Positions 1 through 12,060 are shown, numbered from the stretch's first letter. The stretch is DNA of 64,000 nucleotides from Castor canadensis (GCF_047511655.1 NC_133394.1:112801343-112865342), one strand, 5' to 3'. Notes: generated by a model not told the origin, from the sequence alone. Made by a program: numbers and translations.

Positions 1-785
1 GAGTGTGCAATTGCCGTATGAGCTGACAGTTTTAATACAGCCCTCAGAAAAATGGAAAAGAGGAACTGAAAACAGATACCCTGATTTATAAATATTAGCT
101 GGGAACAGGTATTTCTTCAAATCCCCACGACAGGAGAGAAAAGAATAGGCTACTAGCTAATTTAAATGTTACTCACAGTAAGAAACCAACAGATACCTCC
201 CCTCCAAAAACACACAGAAGTATTACATAAAGGATCAGAATACAGGCAACAATTACAATGGAAAGTAGAAATCTTCACAAATATCCAAAGGTAAAGAGAA
301 AGAAAGAAAAGGAAAATAGAACACACCACCTACCCGGTACTCTTGTTTTAAAAAAAAAACAAACTTGAACACGATCAAACCACTAAATCAACAATTTACA
401 GGAAATGCAGGGACTAGAGTGTGTTAATTACCTCGGGAATGCAATCAGTGGAATTCACACTGAAAACTACATAGAGCAGACCCAGCTTCTGCACCAAAAA
501 TGTGGCAAAAACTGTCAGGAAAGCACAGAAGGAAGGACACATCAACCAACAACAAGATGTCTTACTTGACTTTTTCCAAGTATTTACATATTTATGTTAC
601 ACATCTTTAATAGAGAGAAAGGCGAATAATGGATACTCAGCAATAGGGCAGAATTATACCGATTTGTGTTATGCGTGGATATCAAATATCATGTTTACCC
701 CAACACACAAAAAAAGTAAAAAAAAAAACCAAAAAACTGTGTGATGAATGCTTGGTCCCTAATGCAAGGTTCAGAGTTGGGATTT
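1..785. other. Intronic, nothing recognised
   Basis: A-rich unique-looking sequence. A small open frame at 502-744 ends in a lysine/asparagine-rich tail read from A-runs and has no gene-like features. Confidence 0.6.
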
Positions 786-1140
786 TGAGGAAGTGATTGA
801 ATTCTGCAGGCACTGACCTAATGGATGGATCAACCCACTGAACCCATCAAGTTACTACGGGGGAGGTGGAAACTGTGCAATGTGGAACCTGAAAGTGGCA
901 TGGGGCGTGCCTTTGAAGAGTGTATCTTGTCCCCCACTCTCTCTGTCCATCTGTCTGTCTGTCTGTCTCTCTCTGCTTCCTGGCCACCATGAGATGAGCA
1001 GTTTCTCCACCATGTTGCCACAGGCCCAAAAGCAATGGAGCCAACTGACCATGGAAACCTCTGAAGCCGTGAGCCAAGACAAATCTTTCCTCCTTGAAGT
1101 TGATTTTCTTCAGTATTTTGTCAGAGACAAAAAGTGACTA
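785..1140 (+). mobile_element. MaLR-type LTR fragment
   Basis: The right half carries the diagnostic stretch GCAATGGAGCCAACTGACCA, then CTCTGAAGCCGTGAGCCAAG and a CTTTCCTCCTTGAAGTTGAT end, typical of mammalian MaLR long terminal repeats of the MST/MLT group in plus orientation. A short (CTGT)n run sits at about 949-970. The left half is diverged. It is an old solo or partial LTR with no coding capacity. Confidence 0.65.
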
Positions 1141-1144
1141 AGAC

Positions 1145-3790
1145 AATTTGGAAGGATGTGATACCAACATCCTCACTATGTTTAGGGAAGGGGTTCTGTG
1201 TTATAGAGAGATATACTGAAAATACAGCTGAAAACTCTCCCAAGCTTGAGACTTGCTTCCCAATACCAGCAGGTGAACTGGGAAGAGGCAAAGCAGAAGA
1301 GCTGGCCAGGCTTACAAGTAAGCTGGGTGTGTAAATGAGGGCTCCCTACTCTATTCTGTTTGAAATGCTCCTGTAATAAAAACGCACATCTTAAAAAAAA
1401 TTACTGTGAGGTTCAATTCCTCCATGTTGAAACAAAATGGCTGCTAATAGGTTTTCAAAGAAGCCAGAAAGTAGCCTAGAAATCACAGGTCCCCTGCTGC
1501 TTTTTAAATTCTGTTTACCCTTCCCTGCTCAACTGATAATAAATTTAAACATAGTCTATTTAAATGAAGGCCCTGAAATTCTCACCCAAAACAATAGGTG
1601 CTAACTGGAGATGATTACGCCAGATAAAGGAAATTGTGAACCTGGAGCAGCACATTAAAGCAGCTGATTTGGTGATTACCGAAGTACCCAGAGCTCAGGG
1701 TTTCAGTGACACCTGCCAAGCACCTCAGGATTCCTCCTTGAAACCCTAAACCAGGACTGAGGCCACTTCCGGCCCTAACCCAAGAGGAGGCCACTATGTG
1801 TCGCTAGACACCTCCACCTTGGATTCCTTCCTGAGGACCAGAACTTACACCACAGGTAGCAAGAGTCCATGCCCAGTGCCCAGGAATGGACGGAGAGAAA
1901 TGTTCTGTCCTGAATAATTCCACAGTGCCAAGTCTCATTTTGGGAGGTAGAAGGGGGTCCATCTTTTGAAACCAGAGACCTTAACACTTAATAGGCCTCT
2001 GAAAGGCCACCCAAAACTAAAAAAAGTCAGACAATGTTCCCTCTCCACTGGCACCCCAGCCATACCAGCTACATGAACAGTAGAGGTGAAACTTTGTGCA
2101 CAGTAGGACTGACAGTGGCAAAAGTCATAAGCAAAGTGTTTTCAGTGTAACACGGTTGTATTAAAACCAAAGATCTTCAGATTTTAATAAGAGAAAGATA
2201 AAAAATTTTCAAGAGGTACAGAACCTCCCATCCTTGGAGAGACTGCATAGAGCACCCAGGTTGGATGCCTGAAACATCCTTCTCAGCTGTGAGAACATTC
2301 TGGTAATTTCTGGAAAAAAATGTTCCAACCTTTCAGACTAACAAGGCACCTGGGCACATTAAAGTCTCCCAAAGTCCTGAAGGTGAAGACTTTCCTGGTG
2401 TTTCAGTGCTGACTCAGTCCTCATCAGAGGAACTCCTGCTGGAACAAGGGGAATCATTTGCTGCTCTGAAGTTAAAGACTGGATGGCAAGGCCTGGGACA
2501 GTTACCAACATTCAGCTCTTCCCAGGTAGGGCAGTGGTGACAAGCACTCGGAAAGCTCCGATTGACTCACCCTCTCTGCCCTCCCCAAATTTTTCTCCTT
2601 TTTCTGCCTTCCTGGTGTGTTCTCCAGCCTTCCTCCTTTCCCTCATAAGCCAGTCCTCTGACCCTCCCAGGAAACTTTCTGTTCCCTACTTTCTTCCTTA
2701 ATTGACCATAACACGGAAATAAATCTCAATTAAATTGCTTTTTATAAGAGACTTTCAACTTCATGTTTCTTTTTGTTTCCATTTCTGGGCTCTGGGACCT
2801 AATGTCTTGGCAGGAAGAGAATTCATTAGAACATAAGCCCAGAGGCCAAGGGTTTGGGCCTAGTGTGCTCACTGCGATCCCCCCTCCCCCCAGTCCTCAA
2901 CAATTACATGTGAATAAACCTATGGACTCCTCACAAGGGATCAGTTTAAAGACATGACAACAGAATGAAGTTGTAATCGTGTCCAGGTGGTCACACCTGC
3001 TGTTCCAGGTGTCCCTTGTGCAGACAGAAGAGCCAACTTGACCCTGCCTTATCCATTCCTCACCTGCTGGCCTGGCTCCCTTGGCCAGCCTCTCCACTGC
3101 AAGGCTGGGACCATCATTTTCAATACCAGCCCTTGGAAATGCTGGGCTGTACAACAGCCAACACCTTCAGATCTACTGAAAAAACACACAACCCCTTCCA
3201 CCGGGCCAGTTGATTTCAAGGTGGGGAGGGGTCTCCATCAAAGTGATGCTTTTTGGTTCAGCTAAAAACTTACCGACTGTTTCCCTGCCACAGGCTATGC
3301 CAAAATAAACGAAAACATTTAAGCATCTCAATTACACATTCTCATAGGCTTTGTCTAATGACCTGGGTTAATTTAGATTAAGAAGCCTGGGTTGATTTAA
3401 CAATGGCAATCTTGAAAACAAGTCCACATGTTTTATTAGCTAATCAAACAGCAGGTACATAAGCCATCAAAGAGGAAAAAATGTACATGGTGAAAATTAG
3501 TATGGAAACACACTTAAAATATTTTATAAACTAGAAATTGTTTACCTTAAAGTACCTGTACTGCCTTTATTTCAGTCTTTCCAAATAGAATATTCAAGTT
3601 TTTTTTTTTTTTTCAATCCTGTTTTCCTTTCAAGCATGCATTGGCCACAAAGAATAGCTAACCACTGCCACCTTTCATACTGTTAAGATTTCCAGTAAAC
3701 ATTTTTGTTTTTTCCAAAAGCCAAGGTCTACACTGGATTTCTTTCCATAAACACTTCCTCCCAACAGAGACACATTCACTTCCAAAGTTC
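1145..3790. other. Intronic, no recognisable gene or repeat
   Basis: Apparently unique sequence. Short frames here show no domain or codon pattern. The 3300-3600 part is AT-rich and low in CpG. I see no exon-like segment flanked by good splice sites. Confidence 0.5.
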
Positions 3791-3796
3791 CTAGTG

Positions 3797-3905
3797 ATGG
3801 GGGGAGGATGGAGGGTGAATTCAACTAAGGATACGAAATATTGTAAGAACTTTTGTAAATGTCTCAATGTGCCCCCAGCACAACAGTAATTATGATTAAA
3901 AAAAC
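3797..3905 (+). mobile_element. L1 3' tail fragment
   Basis: A G-rich purine stretch is followed by AACTTTTGTAAATGTCTCAA, CACAACAGTAATTATG and a short A-tail. The same tail recurs at 4982-5109 and, more distantly, at 32822-33077, so this is the 3' untranslated end of an older rodent L1 family. Confidence 0.6.
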
Positions 3906-4967
3906 AAAACCAAATACAAACAGAAGAGCTTTTAAAATTAACAGGACAAAAAAAAAATTCCTCTTGATGGCCACCCCCTCTCCTTTGTTCTCTACTCAGA
4001 GAACAATTCCCTGCTTAACAGTAGACATAGGCTACTATATGCAAATTACTGGGCGTCCCAGAAGATTTAGGAATTTTCTAACATCCTTTGAAATGCAGAG
4101 TCACCTGAGGCAACCCCAAAAGAAGCTGGATTTGCTGCCTCACTAAGCAACTTAAAGATACAGGTAAAAGAAGTCAGCATTTCTCCTCTTTCTAATATCT
4201 TTGCATAACTTGGTCAAGAGCTAGGTAGGCCAGTGTCATCAATTACACCTTCTGCCCACCAACTGTGTGTTTTGGGGCAGCAGCCACCAGCATCCCTAAG
4301 TACCTTCTAATTCCAGGCTGAGGGAAAATGAGGAAGAACCTGGAGGTGTCCCAGTCCAACTGGGTCCTGAGCAAGGTCAGGAGCTTGCTTGACCAAGGAA
4401 TTTACAAGAACAGGGTTTAGAAAGCCAGCTATGTGCTTTCACATTTATCATTTTACTAAAGATCCACTGTTTAGTAAGCAGAGAATCGGAGATCATCCCT
4501 GCCACTATGATATTCAGATGTCTGTAATCGTGGCTGGGGGAGTTGTAGGAGAGTGAAAGGTAGAAAGAAGGGGAGGGAAATTATCCTTGGTCTTAAAAAC
4601 AACTCAACGTGCATATTTGTACTAGATTTGCATCACACTTACGACATATGTAATTACATGCAAAAGTGAGATGCATACTTTTCCATTTTTTAAAGTTATT
4701 TCTCTGAATAGGCAGCTACTTGACCGGATTTCATTTACAAAAATCACATCACATACGGCCCAGAAGGAAAAATTACTGAAGAATAAAAATCTGGGTGCCC
4801 TAAAAACAATCCCTATCACCTGGCACTGCTCTCTGCAGAGATTCCTTCCAGGGGGCCCCTTGGTTGCCTCTCCACCCTTGGCTTTTGCTCTTCATGCCTT
4901 AGCCAAATCTCATTCCATTCTTCAAGATTTATTTCAAGTTCAGTAAATTCTCTTCAATCAGTCATTC
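3906..4967. other. Intronic, nothing recognised
   Basis: Unique-looking sequence. Short open frames at 3859-4146 and 4671-4946 have no domain features. Confidence 0.5.
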
Positions 4968-5123
4968 TAAAGTGATGCCTGGGGGGAGGGGGAGGGGGAA
5001 GATGAGGAAGAATGATGGGGGGGGTGAACTCAACTATGACATATTGTAAAAACTTTTGTAAATGTCACAATGTACCCTCAGTACAATAGTTTAATAAAAA
5101 AATAAAAAATAAAGTGATGTCTG
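4968..5123 (+). mobile_element. L1 3' tail with target-site duplication
   Basis: A 5'-truncated L1 end (4982-5109) consists of a GGGGAGG-rich purine tract, then AACTTTTGTAAATGTCACAA, and an AATAAAAAAATAAAAAATAA tail. It is flanked by TAAAGTGATGCCTG at 4968-4981 and TAAAGTGATGTCTG at 5110-5123, a 14-bp target duplication with one mismatch. Plus orientation. Confidence 0.75.
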
Positions 5124-6690
5124 TGTCTCCATTCCCATGGTAAGGAAAATAACCAGATGGCTACTGAAATCAACTCACGAATGGCATCCTAGCCTCCTCA
5201 AAGATGGGGATTCCACCTTGGACTTGGCCAGACATTTTGCCTTAACAGCTAATAGGACCTTATCAACCAGTAGCTGGTGAGCTGCAATTTCATTTCTTCC
5301 ACCTTCCCCTCCTGGCTGATCTAATGCATGTCGTTGAACCATGACTGTGAAATGACCAAAGGGAAAACAGATGGGAAGGAAATCAGAGTGGTGGGTGAAC
5401 CACAGAGGAACTCCACCCCTCCACACCCCCACCCCGCAGTGATCAAGGGGGCGCAGCCTTCATCCTTACAGAGTTGTCCACATGGATGCAGCATGGGATG
5501 ACCGCACAGCACAAGGACCCTTAAGTGAGGACAGTCATTGATGATGGATTTCTACAGACCTCAAACTTCCTTTTATTTCTCTTATCTTGACACTCAGTTC
5601 AAGCTGTCTTTACTGCACAATTTGTTCTGTGGTTAGATACCCGACCCCAACAGATCAATAACCTATTTTTAGGCTGTGGGTTCTTTATTGGCTGTTTTCA
5701 ATATAGCCAAAAATTGTAAGCCTACCCAGAACTTACGAAAAACACTCTAGCCCACAGCCAAAGAAGTGACGAAAGAAAAATGGCTGGTCATTTTCCCATA
5801 TCCAAATTATTTAGGAAGGGTAAGACAGGTGCATAAAGGAGCACCAAACCGAGTTGATTATATCATTATTTCACTTTGCTCCTAACTCCAGCAAAGATCC
5901 TACAACCAGCTATGACAACACAATTAAGTCTTTTCCATGCCACTCAACTAAAAAATCCCCACCCCAAAACTTTCAATTTCCTGCTGGGGCAACTTACAAC
6001 TACTCACACCCCACGGATAGGACACTTGAAGACTGTTACCATGCCTCCCCCACCTTATCTTCCCCAACTTAATAAATCCACTTGCATATCAAAGGGCCCA
6101 TTTCCCAAAGCTCGCATCAACTCTACACCTTCCATTTTATTTTGAGAAAAATAAGACACATGTCTTCAAAATGGTCTCGTGAAGAATACAAGATGATCTT
6201 CCCACTGTCTGGTTCTTTTCACGAACACTTTTCATTATATGACAGGGACACACTTAACACGCAATTCTTTATAAGCCTCAAATCCTACCATAAAATTATA
6301 CAGCCAGGTTCTGAGACTTTTGGGTTTCTTTTTATTTCTTACAAGCACCTGACCCAAAGAAGAATTTCATCTGCCATCGTATCTGTAAAATTGAGTTTCA
6401 AATAAATGCAACCTACAAATAATCAATGTATAAACTCAGCAAAATCCAAGTCACATTCCCTCCTGCAATGAGTACCCATCACCTCCACCAGGCTAACCTG
6501 CCCCTGACCAGGAAGGGACCCATGAATAAATGGTGTGCCCAACACTCAGGACCTCTGCCCCCTCCAGAAGCCAGGCACCATCTGAAGAGCCTAACTGTCC
6601 TTCTGCCAGGTGCCTACAAATACCTAGCTCTCAGCCTCCAGGTTAGCCACTATCAAAGAGTCACTATTTATAAGTGACAAAAGGTAGGAG
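5124..6690. other. Intronic, nothing recognised
   Basis: No repeat family or gene identified. Overlapping short frames at 5854-6405 are proline/serine-poor and aperiodic and look accidental. Confidence 0.5.
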
Positions 6691-7290
6691 CTACCCAAGT
6701 CTACCAGGGGCTGAATAGAAAAACAGTATGTGGCATATACACATGATGAAATATTATTTGGTCTTTAAAAAGGAAATTCTGAAGCTGGGTGCCGGTGGCT
6801 CACACCAATAATCCGAGCTACTCAGTAGGCAGAAATCAGGAGGATCAAGGATCGAAGCCAGCCCGGGGAAATAGACCTCAAGACCATATCTTGAAAAACC
6901 CTTCACAAAAATAAGGCTTTTGGAGTGGCTCAAGGTGAAGGCCTGAGTTCAAGCCCCAGTACCACCAAAAAAAAAAAAGGAAATTCTGACCTATGCTACA
7001 ATTGGAATGAACCTTGAGGACATTACAGTAAGTAAAATAAGCCAGTCAGAAAAAGATATTTATACCAGATCCCTAGGGGAAGTCAAATTCAGAGGCAGAA
7101 AGTAGTAAGGAGTGGAGAGGGTGGCACTGGGTACAAAGTTTCTGTTCAACAAGATGAGTGCTCTGGAGATAACCGGCCATTTAACAACCTAAATGTATTT
7201 AATGTTACTGAGCTCTTCACTGGAAAATAGTTCAAATGGTGAATTTCAGGTTATATGCATTTTACTCAAAAAAATTAAAATTAAGAAATG
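6690..7290 (+). mobile_element. Old L1 (L1M-type) 3' end, interrupted by a SINE
   Basis: The flanks of the SINE at 6783-6973 join into the typical 3' end of an ancient mammalian L1: TGAAATATTATTTGGTCTTT, then AATGAACCTTGAGGACATTA, AAATAAGCCAGTCAGAAAAA, and TTAATGTTACTGAGCTCTTC near the end. Highly diverged and non-coding. The SINE split the element, giving a relative age order. Confidence 0.75.
6783..6973 (+). mobile_element. Composite 7SL/tRNA SINE with target duplication
   Basis: The left part resembles B1/Alu (GCTGGGTGCCGGTGGCTCAC, then AATCCGAGCTACTCAG). The right part resembles a tRNA-Ala-derived ID unit (GAGTGGCTCAAGGTGAAGGC ... GAGTTCAAGCCCCAGTACCA) and ends in poly-A. The duplication AAAAAGGAAATTCTGA at 6767-6782 recurs at 6974-6989, so the insertion is complete and fairly recent. 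Confidence 0.9.
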
Positions 7291-7294
7291 AAAA

Positions 7295-8224
7295 CAAAAA
7301 GAATGTCCCTTAGTCCCGCTGCCCACAGTAAGGAGGTGGCATCAGTTTTGCAGCAGGACTTGGCAGAAGGAGGGGTGGGCTGGGGAATGTGCCTAACTGG
7401 CCTGAGCATAGAGCAAGGTGGCCCTGGACTAGTGACCTTGCTCCTGGGTCAAGTCCACCTTAGCCTGAACTTCAAAGCCTTCTTCAGAATCTGGACCAAA
7501 CTCAACACTAACTAGGGTCCCTGCTGTGCTCCCTGAGGCTGATGGGAGCCTGGGAGTCCACTGGCACAGTCTCTTCTTACCCAGGCCATCTGACAAAGGA
7601 AGGAACCCAAGGTCATTGGTAAGCTCTGAACATCACTCCAGGTTTCTGTCGCTTTCTCCAAGTGAAGTTTTAGTTACTGTCACTCTACTCCCCTCCTCTA
7701 AGATGCAAAAATTAATTTTAACCATCCTATGGACACTTCTACTAATCCCTGGTCTCTTATTACCTCTCCTTTACAATGCTGCCCAGAGCACTGTGCACTC
7801 TGTCCCCGAGTCCTACTATGAACTGGTGACAGTGCACTTGCCCAGTCCCTCCCAAACTCCAGCCCCTATCTGCAGCCCCTGGGAGGACCCAGCAGGGCAC
7901 TGATAAACCTCCGTTAAACGGAACCAGAATATTCTCTCAGCATTTCTTGCATTCAAAGCATGGTCCAAGTGCTGGGGCACAGCACAGCAGAGCCTTAGGA
8001 CACCATGGGGGTCTGAAGCAGGGTGGTCCCTTCCAGTGATCTCACTCACTCTCAAGGCCACTTTATAAAAGGTGATAGGGTTCTCGAGCCCCAGATGAGA
8101 GGCTTATTCACCTAGAAAAAGAGGGCATTTGCAGAATTTACAGATTTGTGCTCCCCTGGACTTTTATTCCAAACTCTGTGTTCCCTTTGGTGGGAAGTCA
8201 GTTGGCTAAGAAGGATCAAGGACA
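7295..8224. other. Intronic, nothing recognised
   Basis: Unique-looking sequence. The 125-residue frame at 7526-7903 has a hydrophobic leucine-rich middle but no splice-site context or homologue I know. I treat it as chance. Confidence 0.45.
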
Positions 8225-8447
8225 TCAGGCACAGGTGGCTCATGCCTGAAATCCTAGCTACTTGGGAGGCCAAGACTGGGAGGATAACAATCAAGGTCAG
8301 TCCACCCAAATAGTTCAGAAGACCCCATCTCCAAAAATAACCAGAGCAAAATGGACCCGAGGTATGGCTCAAGTGATAGATCACCTGCTTTGCAAGCAGG
8401 AAGCCCCAAGTTCAAATCCCAGTTCCACTCAAAAGTAAATAAATAAA
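8225..8447 (+). mobile_element. Composite 7SL/tRNA SINE
   Basis: Begins CAGGCACAGGTGGCTCATGC. Its right part reads GTATGGCTCAAGTGATAGAT, CACCTGCTTTGCAAGCAGGA, and AAGTTCAAATCCCAGTTCCA, and ends in an AAATAAATAAA tail. The CAAGTGATAGATCACCTG/GCAAGCAGG A-box and anticodon region is tRNA-like. Older than the 6783 copy. Confidence 0.85.
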
Positions 8448-8824
8448 AGATTGGGGGAGAACAGTATATATTACCACCGACTATAGGCTTTTAAAAAATG
8501 ACACATAGATGCATAAACGTTGTCTCAATACCCCACCCAAAAAGCCCACATAATCTGGATTAAATGCCTTTCCAAATTTTTTTTAAGAGACAAAGCTGAA
8601 AGAGGAACAGAAGAAAATCCACCTGAGAGTGGAACCCACACACTTCCTGGGCATGGGGTCCTGTGCTAAGTGGGTTCCCTGCAGAAGCTCCTGTAATCCC
8701 AAGGAGTCCCACACCCCATCCCCATTTCCCAGATGAGAAAATGATAAGGCAGGAGAGGCTGAACACCTGGGCCCAGCTCACACACCTGGCAAGTGGCAGA
8801 ACTGGGATTAAAAACCCGGTTGTC

Positions 8825-9949
8825 CAATAAAGAAATGGGCAAGTGAACTAAGCAGAACTTTCTCAAAAGAAGAAATTCAAATGGCCGAAAAACACATGAA
8901 AAAATGCTCACCATCTCTAGCAATAAAGGAAATGCAAATTAAAACCACACTAAGATTCCACCTCACCCCTGTTAGAATAGCCATCATTAGCAACACCACC
9001 AACAACAGGTGTTGGTGAGGATGCGGGGGAAAAAGGAACCCTCTTACACTGTTGGTGGGAATGTAAACTAGTACAACAACTCTGGAAGAAAATTTGGAGG
9101 CTACTTAAAAAGCTAGACATTGATCTACCGTTTGATCCAGCAATACCACTCTTGGGGATATACCCAAAAGACTGTGACACAGGTTACTCCAGAGGCACCT
9201 GCACACCCATGTTTATTGCGGCACTATTCACAATAGCCAAGTTATGGAAATAGCCAAGATGCCCCACCACTGACGAGTGGATTAAGAAAATGTGGTATCT
9301 ATACACAATGGAATTTTATGTAGCCATGAAGAAGAACGAAATGTTATCATTCGCTGGTAAATGGATGGAATTGGAGAACATCATTCTGAGTGAGGTTAGC
9401 CTGGCTCAAAAGACCAAAAATCATATGTTCTCCCTCATATGTGGACATTAGATCAAGGGCAAACACAACAATGGGATTGGACTTTGAGCACATGATAAAA
9501 GAGAGAGCACACAAGGGAGGGGTGAGGATAGGTAAGACACCTAAAAAACTAGATAGCACTTGTTGCCCTCAACACAGAGAAACTAAAGTAGATACCTTAA
9601 AAGCAACTGAGGCCAATAGGAAAAGGGGACCAGGAACTAGAGAAAAGGTTAGATCAAAAAGAATTAACCTAGAAGGTAACACCCACGCACAGGAAATCAA
9701 TGTGAGTCAACTCCCTGTATAGCTATCCTTATCTCAACCAGCAAAAACCCTTGTTCCTTCCTATTATTGCTTATACTCTCTTTACAACAAAATTAGAAAT
9801 AAGGGCAAAATAGTTTCTGCTGGGTATTGAGGGGGTGGGGGGGAGAGGGAGGGGGCAGAGTGGGTGGTAAGGGAGGGGATGGGGGCAAGGGGGAGAAATG
9901 ACCCAAGCGTTGTATGCACATATGAGTAATAAAATAATAATAAAAAAAA
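8825..9949 (+). mobile_element. 5'-truncated young L1, ORF2 C-terminus and 3' UTR
   Basis: The element enters inside ORF2 with a frame reading through the C-terminal residues [14 protein letters not shown]-like, then MKKNEMLSFAGKWMELENII, ending in a stop just after SLICGH. A stop replaces Gln in the LWKQP stretch seen in the 59.5 kb copy, and an extra short segment (TGACACAGG) lies at about 9175. A G-rich 3' UTR and AATAATAAA tail follow. The target duplication AAAAACCCGGTTGTC is at 8810-8824 and 9950-9964. It is dead, with plus orientation (antisense to KIT). Confidence 0.92.
9825..9900 (+). other. G-rich polypurine tract in L1 3' UTR
   Basis: Repeated GGGGG, GGGAGAGGGAGGGGG and GGGGATGGGGGCAAGGGGG runs lie in the L1 3' UTR. 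G-rich, quadruplex-capable 3' UTR tracts are usual in mammalian L1s. The matching tract in the second copy is at about 60325-60390. Confidence 0.75.
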
Positions 9950-10103
9950 AAAAACCCGGTTGTCAATTCCAGAAACCATGTTCTTAATTCTGGTACTATA
10001 TGCTCTGAATAGAAACTCAGTCTGAACCTTACATTTTGCAAAACGGTGGAAAAGAGTGTCACCACCAAAATGTAAGCATGGAGGCTAAGACTTACGACAA
10101 AGG

Positions 10104-10163
10104 GGCGAGGTTCTGGGAATTTAAAAAATATATGGCGAGGTTCTGGGAATTTAAAAAATATAT
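10104..10163. repeat. Perfect 30-bp tandem duplication
   Basis: The 30-bp unit beginning GGCGAGGTTCTGGGAATTTA occurs at 10104-10133 and again, with no mismatch, at 10134-10163. No other copies are nearby. The perfect identity points to a recent event or an assembly artefact. Confidence 0.95.
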
Positions 10164-10807
10164 AGCCAGTATCTGCTAACTCTCAAAGACCAGTGGTACC
10201 CAAATGCTGAATCAAAACTGTATAAAACTCAACAATTTTATCAAAATTACATTAAACAAGACAAAAACTAAAGGCATTTCATTTTAAAGGCTGTGTGGTT
10301 AGTACTTTTTGGTACACATGCACAAGGTTTATGAAGAGAAATAGGCAAATTCTACCTCCTGAGCAAATTCACTTATTTAAGGTGCCTCTCCAGTTCCATC
10401 CTACAACAAGCAGCTTTGCAAAACTCCTCTTCTTTAGGGCAACCATATTAAGAGAAGGCACTATGTTAGAAACATTATAAATTGAGCATGTACAGAGAGA
10501 CACCATTCTAAAAGTATTTATATGTAGCAATACATTTGCTGGCAGAGAGAGGTTAAGTAATTTTTCCAAACTCACATAACCAAGAAGTGGCAATCTACAG
10601 TAAGACACTGAAAATCAGAAAGGTTAAGCAACTTGCTCCAAGGCCACATGGCTGTCAGCTAAGAACCATCAGACTATACAACGTAGCCTGCCAGACACCC
10701 CTTCCACTATGGGCACCTGCCAGGTCCCACCTTCTGAGGACCAAAACAACCCGAAGAGCCCAGGTCCCATCTTAAGGGGCCAGTCTTCAATTTTTTTGTT
10801 GTGTGTG

Positions 10808-10925
10808 TGGGTTTTTTTTTTTTTTTTTGGAGACAGCTTCTATGTAGCCTATACTGTTTTGAATACAAAATCCTCCTGCCTCAGTTTCCCAAGTGCTGAG
10901 ATTACAGGTGTACCACTACACACAA
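10808..10925 (-). mobile_element. B1 SINE
   Basis: Antisense B1: a poly-T head, then GGAGACAGCTTCTATGTAGC, CAAAATCCTCCTGCCTCAGT and CCCAAGTGCTGAGATTACAG. Typical diverged rodent 7SL-derived monomer. The source strand is minus. Confidence 0.85.
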
Positions 10926-11399
10926 CTTTCAATTCTTCAAGAGGAGGAAAATGAAGATCTTGATTTAAAAAAAAAAAAAAGTTCCAGATTTTTAAAATAG
11001 TGCCTGGATGTTTTCTAAAAAAAAAATCCCATGAACTCAACAAACATGCCCACGGGCTTAAAACAACTCCTCACTGATTGGAGTCTTAAGTCAGAGGATG
11101 AGCTATAGGATCACATCCAAAATGTCAGCAATCACAGCTACCAGGCCAGCCTGACTCACAAGTCCTCACTACTTTCCCACAAAGATCCATTGGCACTGGC
11201 TTTGCCCTCCAATTCAAACTTTTACCTCGGCTGACTCCCTTCCAAGCCCTCCTCACTCTGGATTTGCAGCCATGAAAATCTCTATTCGAGTTTTTGAAGA
11301 TGCATATGAAATTTTGCATATTTCGATTCCTACAAATGTCTTTTAATCCCACTTTGGAAAAGTTACCACACACGAATGCAGCAAAATACAGCACTTCCC

Positions 11400-11800
11400 A
11401 CCTCCTCGCCTGCCAACTCTGAAACTAAATCCATTCTGGAGAACAGCCACCACAGCCCTGTCCACCACTTCTAAGGGCTCCCGCTCCGAGAAGTCCTCGC
11501 AGGACACAGGACACCACGGCTCACTTGGCTCATTTCCTCCTGTCCTTTTTTAATCTGCTGGAGGAGACTTGAGGAAATGAGTCAAAATCCTACTGGTAAC
11601 TTCTACCCTGCTGTCAACAACAGCAGCAAAATTCATCATCATAACATCTGTACACAAGTGTTACAAGGGAAGCCCACAGAACACTTGGTACATTCCTGGT
11701 GAGAATTTCTTCTAGGAGAAGAAAGGCTGGAGCAGTAAACCGTCCCCATAGCTTACTGTCCTTATCCAGGATAAACAGCCATTATGGAGGGGGGGGCTCT
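11400..11800. promoter_or_regulatory. KIT: Candidate intron-1 regulatory block
   Basis: This repeat-free segment 3.3-3.7 kb downstream of the KIT start codon packs several factor-type motifs. There is an AP-1 heptamer TGAGTCA at 11578-11584 abutting an ETS-like GGAA. The pair forms one arm of a 14-bp inverted repeat whose other arm is at 11526-11539. A palindromic GATA pair TTATCCAGGATAA is at 11762-11774. Function is inferred from motif content and position only. A DNase-hypersensitive site about 3.5 kb into intron 1 has, to my memory, been described for mouse Kit. Confidence 0.4.
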
Positions 11801-11803
11801 TTT

Positions 11804-11864
11804 ATTTTCAGTTCTGGACATTGAACTCAGGGCCTCCTTGTGAGCCATGCCCCACCTGGGGGCT
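11804..11864 (-). mobile_element. ID-like SINE fragment
   Basis: A truncated antisense tRNA-Ala-type fragment: CAGTTCTGGACATTGAACTC, AGGGCCTCC, then TGAGCCATGCCCCACC. The middle of the usual unit is deleted. Confidence 0.5.
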
Positions 11865-12060
11865 CTCTCACAAGTATGCACGAGTGTCTAAGGGTAAGAC
11901 CATTTTTATTGGGGGAGGGGGGGACAGCTTTCAACTGATTTCCATCATTTTGGACAGGTTATCTTCCTTTCTGAGGGTCCCAGTCAAGACCTAAATCCCT
12001 CATACCACAGAGACAAATGCCCCCCTCTCCCACAGAATAGCCCCTCAAAATGACAGGTAA

